A stretch of DNA of 64,000 nt from Chaetomium olivaceum (lineage: Eukaryota > Ascomycota > Sordariomycetes > Sordariales > Chaetomiaceae): positions 248,001 through 312,000 of the forward strand of contig JAYWVB010000015.1 of assembly GCA_039881045.1 (NCBI GenBank), written 5' to 3'. Under the pieces are notes generated by a model. It saw nothing but the letters and a program-made list of their open reading frames with translations. It had not been told where the DNA came from and did no database searches. The position numbers and the translations under genes were made by a program. This document shows positions 23,898 to 35,612 of the stretch, piece after piece; within the stretch, counting starts at the first letter, position 1, and every line of letters starts with the position of its first letter.

Positions 23898-26623
23898 TTA
23901 ATCCTCGCCGCCCTCCACAGCCGCTTGAACAACCGCCTCAGCCATCTTGCATCCCTCCTTGAGAAGTTTCGCATTCTTCTTGCCACCAGCCAAGTCAGAC
24001 TTCCGAACAACCTTCTTTAGGAAGTACTGTAGACCCCTCGCCAGATCTGGGGACCCCTCAACACCACCAAATACTTTGGCGATGGCCTCCTCAGGACGTT
24101 CGTTGGCTTGGCATTCGAGCAACACGTTGACGAGCATGATCTCGACAAAGTCGCGCGTCTTTTTCTGCAAGTAGAGCAGGTTGAGACGTTTGAGCATGAC
24201 AATCCCCAGGCTACTACCCGAGACGAGGGCGCCAAATAGTTTTGGCTGTGTTGACGACCCGCCGCATATCCATGGCCTCATCTTCTTCCTCCTCCTCCAT
24301 CTCATCCTCGCCAAATCCTTGCTCACCCATTCGGCCAAACATCTTCCACAAGCTGGCCTGGAACGCCCACCTGACCTCGCGCTGCTCTGAGCAGAGCCGC
24401 TTGGCAACCAGGGTGTAGTAAGGATTGTAGTGCTGCTCTGCGCCGACGCACCGGATGATGACAGTGGGGATCTCGCGCTGCCGCTCTCGGTTGAGTCGCA
24501 GTTTGAGAATCCGAAAATAGGCGTCCTGGTAGTCCATCGCCGACATGATGGAGACGAAGATAGAACGCCGGACTTCGGTGTTCATCCCCTGCTCTCTGGC
24601 TAGTTCGCCTAGATCTGGCCCTTGCTCAACGTCATCAAGCAGGATGCTCTCGTCATCACTGCTGTCGTCCTCCGCGTCGGCCGCTTTTACTGCGCCCTTT
24701 TGGCTAGTTGAGCGACCGGCCCAGCTTGCACCGACGAGCCACCACTTGCCATCTTTGCCCGCATCTTGAATATCCTTCAGACCCACGCGCATGGGCTCGG
24801 TGGATTTGACCTTCCTCGACTTGAGCTGACCCAACAGCTTCTTCATTCGAACAACATGTTCCGAGACGACTGCCGATGCGCCCACCCCCGTTTTCATCTT
24901 GTTGTTCTTCAGGTCGGTGATGGTATCGATCATGAACTTCGTTCTGACGGTGAGATTTTTCTCGCCTGCTTTCGCCACAGCTGGTGGGATTAGGGAGACG
25001 ATGTCCTTCAATGCCATGGGGTCATCGTGCCGCAGGGTAGGGCCGCACATGCGGACTATCCTGAGAAGCAGCTCAGCGTTAAGCTCTGAGAGGTTCTCCA
25101 GCAGCCTCCGAATGTAGTCGAAGACGAGATTGGGGCCAATAAGCTGGAAGGTGTAGAGTTCTGAAACGAAGGTGATGAGATTAGACGTTTGTTTTGGTAC
25201 GTCTGGCCGTTCCAGCGCAGCAACTTTGGCCTCTTTGTAATGGCTATCGAAGCGCTCCACCACTTCTTGTATGAGTTGGCCTCCGAAATCCGTTCCAAGA
25301 ACCATGTAAGCTGCCGTGGCGAAGCCGGCGGACAGAATCAGGAGTGTGTCGGGTAAACTGGTAGGCTCGCAGACTTGGATCAAGAGCAGATCCACGAGTG
25401 AAGAAGTAACGTGCTGTCGGGGGTATTCTCGGTAGAGCTTCTCGATCTCTGTCATTATGGTCAAAAGGTTGGACTCGGTTATCCTGTTGACTAAACCTTG
25501 AGTCTGCCGGCGAATTCGTGCAGACAGTTCAGCATCCGATCCAGACTCTTTACGTAGTGATGGGGGCACGTATTTCGCCGCCTGTCCTGTCGTGGGCGCC
25601 ACATAGGGGTTCTCTCGGACTCGCTTCTCCGGCTGTTCTGGTATATCCTCATCTTCGGAGTCGAACCCTTCTGAGTCGTCTTGGTTATCGCTTTGGTCCT
25701 CTTCGTTAGAACTCGCGTCCCCCATACCCTCGCCATCCAAGCTATCGACATCTTCATCGACTTCGTCCGAACCTCCATCAACGTCGCTTTCAGATGATTC
25801 AGGCTGTGGTTGTTTTCGTGCCGCCGCCGCTGCTTCAGCCTTCCTCCTCTTTTGGGACAGCCAGTCATCTGCTTCTGCCTTGCGTTTCCGCATGTCTTGT
25901 TTCGCATAATCGAGGCTGCCACCCCAACCATCCACCAAACCATCCAGGAGATCGCCAAGTCCATCATCCTTGAAAGACTGTGGTAGGCTTTTCCGGTTTT
26001 TCAAGCCGAGTTTCCTTTCAAGATCCGCGATTTCGGCATCGTCCTGCGCAAGCTTTTCTTTCGCCGTCCTCGATAGTTTCCGTTGGGGCGCTGCATCTGC
26101 AACTTCTGCGTCGTTTTTGTCGTCGTCCCCGCTATCCACTTCCGCCTCATCAGAATCCTCGTCCAGCACTCCATCTAAAAAGTCCTCCCCGTTATCGTCG
26201 TCATCGTCGTCATCGTCGAGACCCTCGGAATCCTCGTCGTCTTCCTCTTCTTCCTCGGGCTCTTGCCTCCGTTTTTTCAGGATGGGCTTTGGCGCGTCAC
26301 GACTCCCACCTTTAATCCCAGCCTTCGGCTTTTCGACTCGATGCAAAGTAGCGGTGCTACGGTTCGGAGTCGACCGCTCGGTGTGATGATTTCGGCCGGC
26401 CGTGGTGCGATTGACCCGCGACTGTTGTCTTTCAGCCTTGCGGCGGTCTTTCCTCGATGTAACAGTTCCTATTCCGCCACCGCGCCTTTGCCCCGGCTTC
26501 GAATCTGCGAGTCCGTTAGTAGAAGGCCAGGGCGGGCCTACCAAGGATGGCCTCACCTGAAGCGCCGAGCTCCTTCAGGAGATGAAGCGGAAGCGTTGGC
26601 TTCTTGATCCCCTGTGGCGGCAT
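23898..26623 (-). CDS. SGD1: SGD1/NOM1 nucleolar protein with MIF4G and MA3 domains, one frameshift
   Basis: Nucleolar factor needed for 18S rRNA maturation; in this family the MIF4G domain contacts an eIF4A-like DEAD-box helicase. The first exon (MPPQGIKKPTLPLHLLKELG) ends at a GTGAGG donor and joins DSKPGQRRGGGIGTVTSRKD after a short intron. A basic/acidic disordered region with long Glu/Asp runs follows (about residues 70-310). Then comes LDYAKQDMRKRKAEADDWLS, the MIF4G start YVPPSLRKE with helical repeats, and an MA3 domain around RRSIFVSIMSAMDYQDAYFR. The C-terminal block MLKRLNLLYLQKKTRDFVEI lies in another frame. One surplus base in TTTT 24240-24243 (AAAA on the coding strand) explains it and joins VVNTAK to LFGALVSG. 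Confidence 0.9.
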
Positions 26624-27149
26624 TTTACTCTCTCGGGCTCCGTAATTAATTTAACGACAACTTAAGAGCGAGTCTCCGCCCAACAGCGGCGTCAATTAGT
26701 CGTTCAGTCGGTGCGTATTGGGGAAGTGTTCGTGAACGACAACCTTCTGGTCGTGAACTTTTTCTTATCGATAGAACCGATGTGGGGCGGGCTACAGATG
26801 TCCCTGCATCTTGTCCCGGCAGCTGGCGGTACCCAAAACGATCTATTACCGCCGAGCAGAGCAGAGTTTTGAGCTTCAGTTTTCTAAACAAGGCTCATTG
26901 ATTAAATTAGGTGCATGAGATAAAAATTGCTAAAACTCGGCTCCCCAGCAATTTGTAGGGAATATATCTCCTTGGGCTGCTCTGTTCGAGTACATATTTG
27001 AGCTGTTGATCTCACCAAAGTGGGTCTCCCCGCCCTCAGTGGGTCTGCCATTCCACCCGCAGGCATGAAGGGCCCAGGCCTCGAACTCACTCAACATCCC
27101 CGACGATATACCAACCCCAGCTTTCCAGGTCCAGACAATACATGACAAG
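26624..27149. promoter_or_regulatory. Divergent promoter region SGD1 / SRP14
   Basis: 526 bp between two divergent start codons of ribosome-linked genes. It is AT-richer than its surroundings. No specific element is called. Confidence 0.45.
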
Positions 27150-27672
27150 ATGGGCCACTTATCACACGATGAGGTATTCTCACAACACTATTTTTAACCA
27201 GCCTCGCCTCCTTCATCCTGCTAACAAACCCCCTGCCAGTTCTTCACCAAACTCGCCGACGTCTTCAACACGCGCAGGACCAAAGCCCACGGCGCCGTCT
27301 TCCTAACCCAGAAACGATGTAAGCCAACCCCTGGCTCACCCTCACTCCCGCCTATTTACTAACCACCCCCCGCCCTTTCTAGTCTCACACAACCAACCCA
27401 CCCCGTCAGACCCATCAAACCCCCTCGCGGACCTGCACCCAGCCCAACCCTTGCCGCTGCTCATCCGCGCCACCAACGGCAAGGGCAAGGACGACCGCGC
27501 GGCCAAGGTCAAGCTGTCGACGGTGGTGGAGCCGGACGCGCTGGAGGGCTTCTACGCGCGCTACGCCGAGGTGTGCAAGGCGGGCATGACGGCGCTGAAG
27601 CCGCGGGACCGCACCAAGCGGAAGGCCAAGGCCAAGAAGAGGAAGGGTGGCGCGGCCGTGCCAGCTGTTTGA
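27150..27672 (+). CDS. SRP14: Signal recognition particle subunit SRP14
   Basis: Alu-domain protein of the signal recognition particle, which binds SRP RNA and causes elongation arrest during ER targeting. Three exons (27150-27173, 27240-27318, 27383-27672) give 130 residues. The sequence starts MGHLSHDEFFTKLADVFNTR, followed by KAHGAVFLTQKRF, the fungal insertion with NPLADLHPAQP, LLIRATNGKGKD..KVKLSTVVEPDALEGFY and a Lys/Arg-rich tail (RTKRKAKAKKRKGG) suited to RNA binding. Splices are GT-AG, with a CTAAC branch site before the second exon and phases that agree. The coding frame is intact. An earlier ATG at 27142 is in the wrong frame. Confidence 0.93.
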
Positions 27673-29436
27673 TGGCTTACTAGGTGGACGTCTGCCCGCG
27701 AGGGTTGTCGGGTGGTTCCGGGGCGACAGGGCAGCGGGCCAGCATCTACTCCGGTTGCCCTTTGACTTCGTGCTTTGTGGCGTGGGATAGAGCTCGGTGG
27801 TGGGCCTTCACGCAGGGGCTTTCGGAGAGTGCCACGTCGGCTCTCGAGGTTGGCCTTTCCAGTTCCTAGGGCGGAACAAAGGCATGCTATGTCTTGTAGG
27901 CACGCGTGTTCGCTTCGGAAATTATGGGTGGTACATCGTCTGGGAAAGCTGTGCTGCGCAGACGGGAGGAATGGGATGCGGTTATGACATGATGGAACTC
28001 TACCAGTAACGTCCCGTGCCACGATTGCAGGAGGGACAGTTCTTGTCCGTACCGTCGCCCTCACAATAACACCTTACCGCTTTGCGTGCCCACCGCTAGA
28101 ATCAACAACTTCTGTCGACATACAACTACTAAACGAATAGAGGCTTCCACTCTAGCTTAAAATGATAAATAACCCTTGCTCATCCAGCGAGAAGAGCCAA
28201 GTTGAACCCATCACATAATGCTACCTCCTTCCATTTAGCGGCAGCAGATTCATGTCAAGAAACGCCTAACTCCGAGCGCATGGGATGGAAGCTGCTACAT
28301 CGGTGGCTGATGCTCGGTTGGTCTCAACATTGCAAGAAGGTTGACAGATCGTTGTTGCGAGTTGGGTTGGTAGAGTCGCCAACGCTAATGGAGATCTACA
28401 ACGCCGGTCTTGTTGTGAATTATCAATGTTATATCGTACCATTGCAACGACATACATAGCTATTTGCTACATTAAAAGCCCCGAGACAGTCCCTCGCGTC
28501 TATCGTAGACGTCAACGGCCCTGAGGCCAAGGGGCATGGCGTTCCGATCATCAGAAGTAACAAACCCCATCGCTGGCCGGTAATAGTATGTCGAAAGGGT
28601 GTGTCGCCATCATGTCGTCTAATCGTAAGGGGTATCATCAGGGTATCCGGGTTGCCCACACAATATGCCGCCATCCAAGTGCACCGAGACGCCAATGCCA
28701 ATCACCACTGTACCACTTTCCGGAAACGGATCAACCCTACGCTTCTTCGCACGCGACTCACCGAAGACTACTAGCCGCCCTAGCCAGCCCACTCTTGCAC
28801 GATACCTTTACCAGCAACACGCCTACCACTACCCGACAACCTTCCATCGAACGCCGCCATCAACGGGAGAATCAAATGCTTATTCGACAATACATTCTAG
28901 GATCAACAGCCCTCCAATTTCCCTTTTCTGCGATGCCAAATATAATGCAGAAACCCAAGGCGCGAAAACCACGTTAAAGCACTTTTTGCGATTGTGGATT
29001 GCCGAGTGTTGAGTGCCGAGTGTCGAGAACCGGAAGAGCGCGCCGGAGCGCTTTATCATCCTGGTGAGCCTTGACTATCCTCCTCAAAATACCGCAGCAT
29101 CAGACGCGTGGGGTTTGGCGTAGCTCGCAACCCGGAACGATGGAGACGCCGCCACCAGTCCCTGCGCCGCCTGACGGAGATAGATAGGAAACCATGAGAA
29201 ATGTCGAAGAGCGCAAAGAAAAAGAAGAAATAGAAAGCGATAACTAGTGACATATCGGACTATGCCACGTAAAGATCCCCAGACAGAGTCTGAGGATTGA
29301 ACCATCAGCCGTTGAAGGTGATTGCCATGCGGGTGCAAGATAATCAGGTTTTCGCCAGCTGCCCCCGTCTGAGTTACTAGAGACTGGGGTAGTCTAACCC
29401 TCATCGTGAGTCTGTCGATAGGATCGTCGGGTTCGT
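27673..29436. other. Intergenic, 1.8 kb, convergent
   Basis: 3' flanks of SRP14 and the GBP2-like gene. Only short low-quality open frames are present (e.g. 28588-28977). I see no RNA gene. Confidence 0.55.
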
Positions 29437-32361
29437 TCACATGATTTGGTCCTGAGTGAGGCCACCGTGGGGATCGGTATCCATGCTGTCTCCAGCGCCC
29501 GGCGTGACATACTTCACGTAGCTCAGGCCGAGAGGACGACCGCCGTACTGATAACCCTGGAACTTGGCGATGGCGGTCTCGGCAGTGTCGGCACTGTCGA
29601 AGCGGACCACGCCGCTGCCGCGAGACCGACCGCTTGGCTCATACTGGATCTCGGCTTGCTCAACCTTACCAATGGTGGAGAAGAGTTCAACAAGATCGTC
29701 GTTGCTCGTCGACCAGGGAAGCTAAGGCACAGAGTCAATCAAGACAAATTCGGGGTTAAAGAGAGGAGTGGAGGGGGGGTTTGTTGCAGGACCGCGACGA
29801 GACTTACATTGCGGACATAGATGATGTCGCATTTCTCAACACCGCCGGTGGCGTGATCAGTGAACGCGTTCGGGGGCACCGAGGCGTTGCCGGCATCATG
29901 GAAACCGCCAGCAGCGGCGGAGCCCCACCATAGCCACCACCACGAGCGCCATAGCCGAATCCACCACGACCTCCGCCGAACCCGCCGCGACCAAAGCCGC
30001 CACCAAAGCCTCCACGTCCGCCAGCAAAACCGCCGCGGCCATAGCCACCGGCGGCGCCCATGGCAGGGCCGGCAAAACGATCCTCACGGACCTCGAGCAT
30101 GCGGCCCTGCCAGTCATAGCCGTTGAACTGTTGAATAGCGTTGCGCGCATCTTCGGGGGATTCGAAGACGACGATGCCGGAGCCCTTAGGCCTACCGTCA
30201 GGGCCGAGATGGACATCGGCGCGGATAACGCCACCTGCGCGAGCTGAGCGGTTTACAGGTTAATGGATAATCCGACGTTGCGGGAATCTAGCGGGCGTGC
30301 TTACCAGCTTGCCGGAATAGGTCCTTCAGGTCCTGCCAGCCCACGTTAAAGGGTAGCTACTTCAGGGTTAGTTACGGGCAACACTTCAAGTGATAAAGTA
30401 GAACGGTGGAAGAAAGGATGTAACAAACGTTAGAGACGTAGATCTGACGACCACCACCGCCAGCAGCCATGCCGGGGTTGAAGCCGCCACCGCCGCCGCC
30501 ATAAGGAGCGCCGGCTCCCATGGGACCAGCGAATCCGCCGCGAGCAGCTCCGCCCGGCGGACCGAATCTGGGCTCGGCCTCGCGATCCTGTGCTGATGTT
30601 AGTCAAGCTGAACCACAACACCTCTCCTTGGTCAGTGTGTTCCTTACCTCTCGGACATAGATCAGCCTGCCCATGAGGTTCTGGTTGCTGAGTGACGATA
30701 CAGCTTGCTGCGCTTGCTCCCTCGTGGCATACTCCACAATTCTAGGTAGAGAGTCAGTAAAGCTGCGATCAGCCTTCAAGTTTGTGAAGAGTTGCACTTA
30801 CCCGCATCCCTAAAATCACCGCGGACAACGTCCCAACCCGTCAATCCAACAATCCATCAAAAACCGAGAGAATAGGAACCACAAAAGAACCAGCCAAATC
30901 ACTCATAGGCGCCCACCTTCGACATTCCATTAGGAAGAAGCAGCACGTCGGCATAGAGAACCTCTCCAGCTAAGACGGGCATCGTGTTAGCTCCCGATAC
31001 TGCGTTGCGCTTGATGATAGCTCCCGAAACCCACCCTGTCTCATGAAGTCCTTGAGATGGTGCCATTTTACGTCGTAGGACAGGTTGCCGACGTAAACCC
31101 GGCGGTCCTGCTGCGACGTCTCGCGAATGTTATTCATGGCTTGATCCCGGTGTACTGAGCGGTCTTCGTATGATCGATGGGGAGCGCTGTTGTATCCTGG
31201 ACCTGTTCCTCCTGCGGGTGCGCCCTGTCCAGTCATAGGAGACCGGCTTCTTCTCCGGGGTTGGCTGCGCGATCGATCACGCGGCGAATATGATCGTCGA
31301 GTATTCGGGCTTCTTGAACGACCCCTGCGAGGAGAACGAGACCTCTCACGCTGGTAGTTGTTAGCAAATGGCCGAGGCGCAAAGTGCCATAATTCCAAAA
31401 ATAAACGGCGATCAGCAGGCTCTGCGGCAGGGAGCGGCCATGACCTGCTGACTCGACTTGGTCGGCGGCGTGCTGGGTCTGCTTGCGCATCAAGACCCCA
31501 TGCTGTATGGCGGGGGCGATTGAAGCTCCGATCTATGAGATCGAGTGCGTGTGGATACCGATTGACCCTGGCGAACGAAGCCGCCCTTGGCTGTTGGAGC
31601 ACGGCCCACATGGACAAGAGCGGTCCGCCGCCAGAATGACGATGTCGAAAATCGCGAGAGCAGGTCGAGGTCGGAATTGAGCTTCCATAGTGGATGACGA
31701 ATGAGAATGAACAAGAAAAAAATAACTCACCGGACGATAATTGTCTCCTGAATCAGCTGTAGAGAAAACGAAATGTTAGAAGATGACGGAAATGAAGAAA
31801 GTGGTAGAAAATCGGTATGAAGGTCAGTGTAGTGTGAGGTTGGAGGAGGGGAGGAATGCGAGAGGGAAACGCAATTGAAGAGTGGCAATTTGAGGGAGGT
31901 AGCACTTGGGGTGCCGCGGCGGGGGAAGTGGTGAACGAATCCGAAGGTGGATCAGGATGGGAAAGACATGCAGGGCAGGGAAGGCCGAGGGGAAAGGGGG
32001 TCTGCTTGTGTGAAGGTACTTCCGTACATGTAGGTCGCATGTAGGAGGGGACGCAAGGCACTGACTGCAGCACAGCGCGCGCCGCTCGGGGAGTGGAAGT
32101 GGGCGAGCGAGGCTTGAGCAAGACCTCGACCCAGCACTGGCTGTCACTCGCTGGACGCGTGCTTCGTGAATCGACAGAGATGCCGACCGGTAGTAGGTCT
32201 GGGGGTTACGAACGGCCGTCACACGTCATCGAGACATTGAAGGATGACCGTGATAACGGTTGCCCCGAGCTTGGCTGCGGCGAAGAGGGTTCTTTGTGCG
32301 GATGGAGGAGATAGGACGGGCTCTGAGATGGAGTATGCAATTCGATTTCGTACTTACCCAT
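29437..32361 (-). CDS. GBP2: GBP2/HRB1-type SR-like mRNA-binding protein (RS region, three RRMs)
   Basis: Nuclear shuttling mRNP protein; the yeast relatives couple splicing quality control to mRNA export. The N-terminus has an RS region (RERSRSPRRGRSRSPNTRRS). RRM1 has RRVYVGNLSYDVKWHHLKDF and RNP-1-like KGCGIVEY, RRM2 has RQIYVSNLPFNVGWQDLKDL, and RRM3 has IIYVRNLPWSTSNDDLVELF. A Gly/Arg (RGG) linker separates RRM2 and RRM3. Ten exons on the minus strand keep phase: 32361-32358 (ATGG), 31756-31731, 31350-31035, 30969-30917, 30809-30802 (8 nt), 30741-30648, 30587-30429, 30356-30305, 30234-29808, 29721-29437. That gives 1,424 nt; one base is missing in exon 9 near 29910-29925, where GGGYGGAP must join AAGGFHDAGNASVPP. 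The corrected length is 474 residues. The first intron is 601 nt, long for this genome. Confidence 0.88.
30802..30809 (-). other. 8-nt microexon of GBP2-like gene
   Basis: The exon reads GGATGCGG, flanked by TTTTAG and GTAAGT. It supplies Gly-Cys-Gly of the RNP-1 motif (KGCGIVEY) and is required to keep frame between exons 30917-30969 and 30648-30741. Confidence 0.8.
31757..32357 (-). other. 601-nt first intron of GBP2-like gene
   Basis: Donor GTAAGT directly after ATGG, acceptor CTACAG before CTGATTCAGG. It is about six to ten times longer than most introns in the window and could hold regulatory or non-coding RNA content. No structure was recognised. Confidence 0.7.
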
Positions 32362-35300
32362 GGCTGGAAGGACGTCGACTTATTTTTTTCTTTGGCAACT
32401 TAGCCGCTTGATGGAGGGAAAATTTCGGCGACGCGACGATTGGGTGTTGATGGCGGGCGTCTGTCTAACTGCAGGTGCTCCCGGTTGGATGTCGCCTGGT
32501 TTGGTATGGTGGGGGGTGTCGCAGCAGCTGAGGGCCACGGTCTGTACTCGGCCTCGCAGAACGGACCAAGGAGTCGGTTGGGGATGGCCTTCAAGGGATG
32601 GGGAGCTAGGATCTCGGTCAGCCTCCGGCCAAGTTGGGCAGGCGTGCGTTTGTCCGAGTCGAGCTGGGAAGGGTGAAGACGCGCCGCAGGACCGAGAACG
32701 GGCAGTGGAACCTACGTACGTTTTGAGGCAACGCGGTCGGAGTTGGTGGACTCAAAGGTACAGTGCTATCGAGAGGCAGCAACAGGAGAGAAGGTCAGCG
32801 CAAAAACTTTCATGCCGCAGTGTCTGACCACCGAAAAAGGCCAATTCCGTATCAAGGCAACTGGCAAGGGTGAGCAAGGCGGACAAACAGGGAGAACGCG
32901 TGTCGAACGGCGGCCCAGCAGGCGGCACCAGGATGGGATGCGAGGTTTCTCTGTGGGGTCGCTTGGCAGAGGAGGCGTGGAGGCCACGAATGACACAGCG
33001 GGATTGAGGATGAGGTTGGTTTGCGTGTGGTGCGGCGGGCAGCACAAGAAGTGGCCTGCAGCAGGCTGATGGGGGACCTTTTCACCGCGTGGAGAGCTGG
33101 CCAGAACAGACGGAAGGAATCGTGGGGACGCATGGACCACATCAGAGTCAGGAGGAAACGGAGACCAGAACGGAGTGGCACCAAAAAGCAGTAATGTACA
33201 GGCTGTTGAATATTTCAACCTCGATTCGGAGACCTGCAGTACTAACAGATAAGGATGCAGTTCAATGCAATGAACAGAGCTTCATGGCCCATGCAAAGCT
33301 AAGTAGTATCACTATTTTGTATCTGAACACACTTTCGTTTGGCCAAGAAGCGAGGACTCCCAATTGCGGTCAGTTCTTCGGCTGAGATGGATGTGCTGGG
33401 AGATGGTTTTATGATACAAAGTAGTGAGATACCAGCTCCCTCTGGCCAAAAAAAACCTGGAAGATTGTACACCGAAAACTGACTTTCAGTGGGCCACCTG
33501 CAAGTCCTGTTCACGAACGCGGCACTTCCGAACAAAACAAATGATAGTTTGAAACGGAAAGAAAGAAAAAGTCGGGGGTTGTATTTTACCTTTGTTTTGT
33601 TAAATTCGGATTCGATTTGACCGAGAAGTACCGCATCGGGCTAACGAGCTCTCTACACCGTATACTTTGGGTGTATCGGTTTTTTTTGCACAGGTGAGGG
33701 AAACCAGTTCTCGTCCCATCCCTTGCTGACAGACGGAGTCAGTGACCGCGTAACAAACGGATGATCTGCAGGGGGTTCCAGAGCATATCAACCAATAGTT
33801 CCCGGAAGCTTTTGAGTGGGGCTGCTCAAGGCTGGCTGCACCTTGCATGCTCATCCCACCACTTCTTATGAACGCATTGAAAATGAGTCTTCGCTTTCTA
33901 ATTTCTCAGTAATAAGTACCGCTCATTATCAAATACGGCATCAAGTTCCAGCCTACAATCAAGGCCGTTAACGCTCTGTGGCACGTCTGGCAGATCTTCG
34001 GGACAATGGAAGCTTTGCGGCATTCCCCGATTCGTCGAGTCAAACCTTTTGGTTTCATTGAGGGGGCTTTGATGGAGGGAATGGAGGTTTACACAAGGCA
34101 AGACAGGCATCTCAACATCCCACACTCGTCCAGCAAGTTCGGAAACACGGCACTGTTTAGTATTGGCCTGCCCTATGGTTGTGAGTTGCCCTCTCGTTGT
34201 GAGTAACCCTGGAGCCTGTCTGTGCGCCGCCTTGGGATGGTGACACGGCAGGTGGAGGAACGAGACGGGAGAAGTGATGGCCCAATCCAGCTGCTCTAAC
34301 GGCCTCTCTGCCCGCGGACGACCCTGACCACGAAGAGAATTTTGTGCTTTCTAGCGGGGCAGGTATCAAGGCGCTCGGGTGTGTTGGCCATTCACATCGA
34401 GTTGTGGCCTTGCTTCAACGTGGGCGACAGGGGTAACGAGGCGCCCGGCACAACCCCTTCACAGCGAGGCCGACAAATGCCATCATCAACCGCCAACGGA
34501 ATGGAGTGGGCAAGTTCGTCTGTCGTTATTGACGTCCGACCAACCAAAGGGACGCCAGCAACCGGTCAGTGCATGGTGGAATTAGCTGATACAACGGCAC
34601 ATGGAGAAACACTGGACGGGTGAACCCAGAGCCTTGCGTTGGCGAGGTCTCGACCGCCCACATCGGTCATGGAGGAGAGGGGTTGAGCGGCCCGGGGACC
34701 TGTTCCGTGCGGAGCCGAGTTCACGAGGGAGGCCGTAGGGGCTTGCGTCGCTCCAGCTTCCCACGGTCAATCTCTCGCCCACAGCTGCGTTAAACTGAGC
34801 AGACGGACGAGCGGGCATAGTCTCAACGCAGAGCCAACCTCGCGCACAGCCAGTGCCCCTGTATTGCAAGCACAGAAGACACGCAGCGGCGGGACTCGAT
34901 TGGAGTGTGGGGTCTGGGACGTTGAGAGCACCCCAGGTCCCCGGAAAGTCCGGCGACTCGATCGGTGTTGGGCACACCCGCTTCAAGTTTGCCGGCACCT
35001 TCCGCGGCTGCAAGCATTGAATGATCCATGAGTTAGGCTTGGCCCCCAGCGTTACCATCTGCCGTTCTCTCCCTCGGCGTCGCACCGAGTGCCACAACAC
35101 ACCGTTCGGCGTCGCAGGCACTGATACATATCACACCTGGGGTCAATGCGGCCTTGCAGGAGTTTCCTTGCTGCATCCGTCGCTTCGCATCCTTCCCGTC
35201 TTGAGACAACCATTGGCTGGCAAGAGATCCACTGAGAACCCTGAGAACCCTCAGAGCTTGGTGAATCGGCGAGAATGGATTCGGAAAAGATGGGCTTGTG

Positions 35301-35612
35301 CAAAATTTGCATCTAAGCACGGAATACAGTGACGGATTATGAAGAGCTAGTTACAGGTTGTACCGGCGAAACGAGAGAGGAAGATGGTCGCCTGGTTGTC
35401 CTAAAAATGAGCGGGGCAGATAGAGATCATGGCCGATTTTGGTGTAGTCGGGCAGGTGGAGCATACTAAAGTTTCCCAGTCTTGAGCGTCAGGAACTAGA
35501 TTGGCACGTGCAGATCCGATCGGACACGAGCCTCACTGATGTACATACAGCTAAACCCCATTACGGAAGGGCATCTCGAAGAAACCAATTGCTGGCCAGC
35601 CGGCGGTTGAAC
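32362..35612. other. Intergenic, 3.25 kb, divergent
   Basis: Shared upstream region of the GBP2-like gene and COQ9. Many short open frames on both strands have GC-biased composition and no domains (e.g. 32360-32827 and 34582-35121). Nothing is supported as a gene. Confidence 0.5.
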
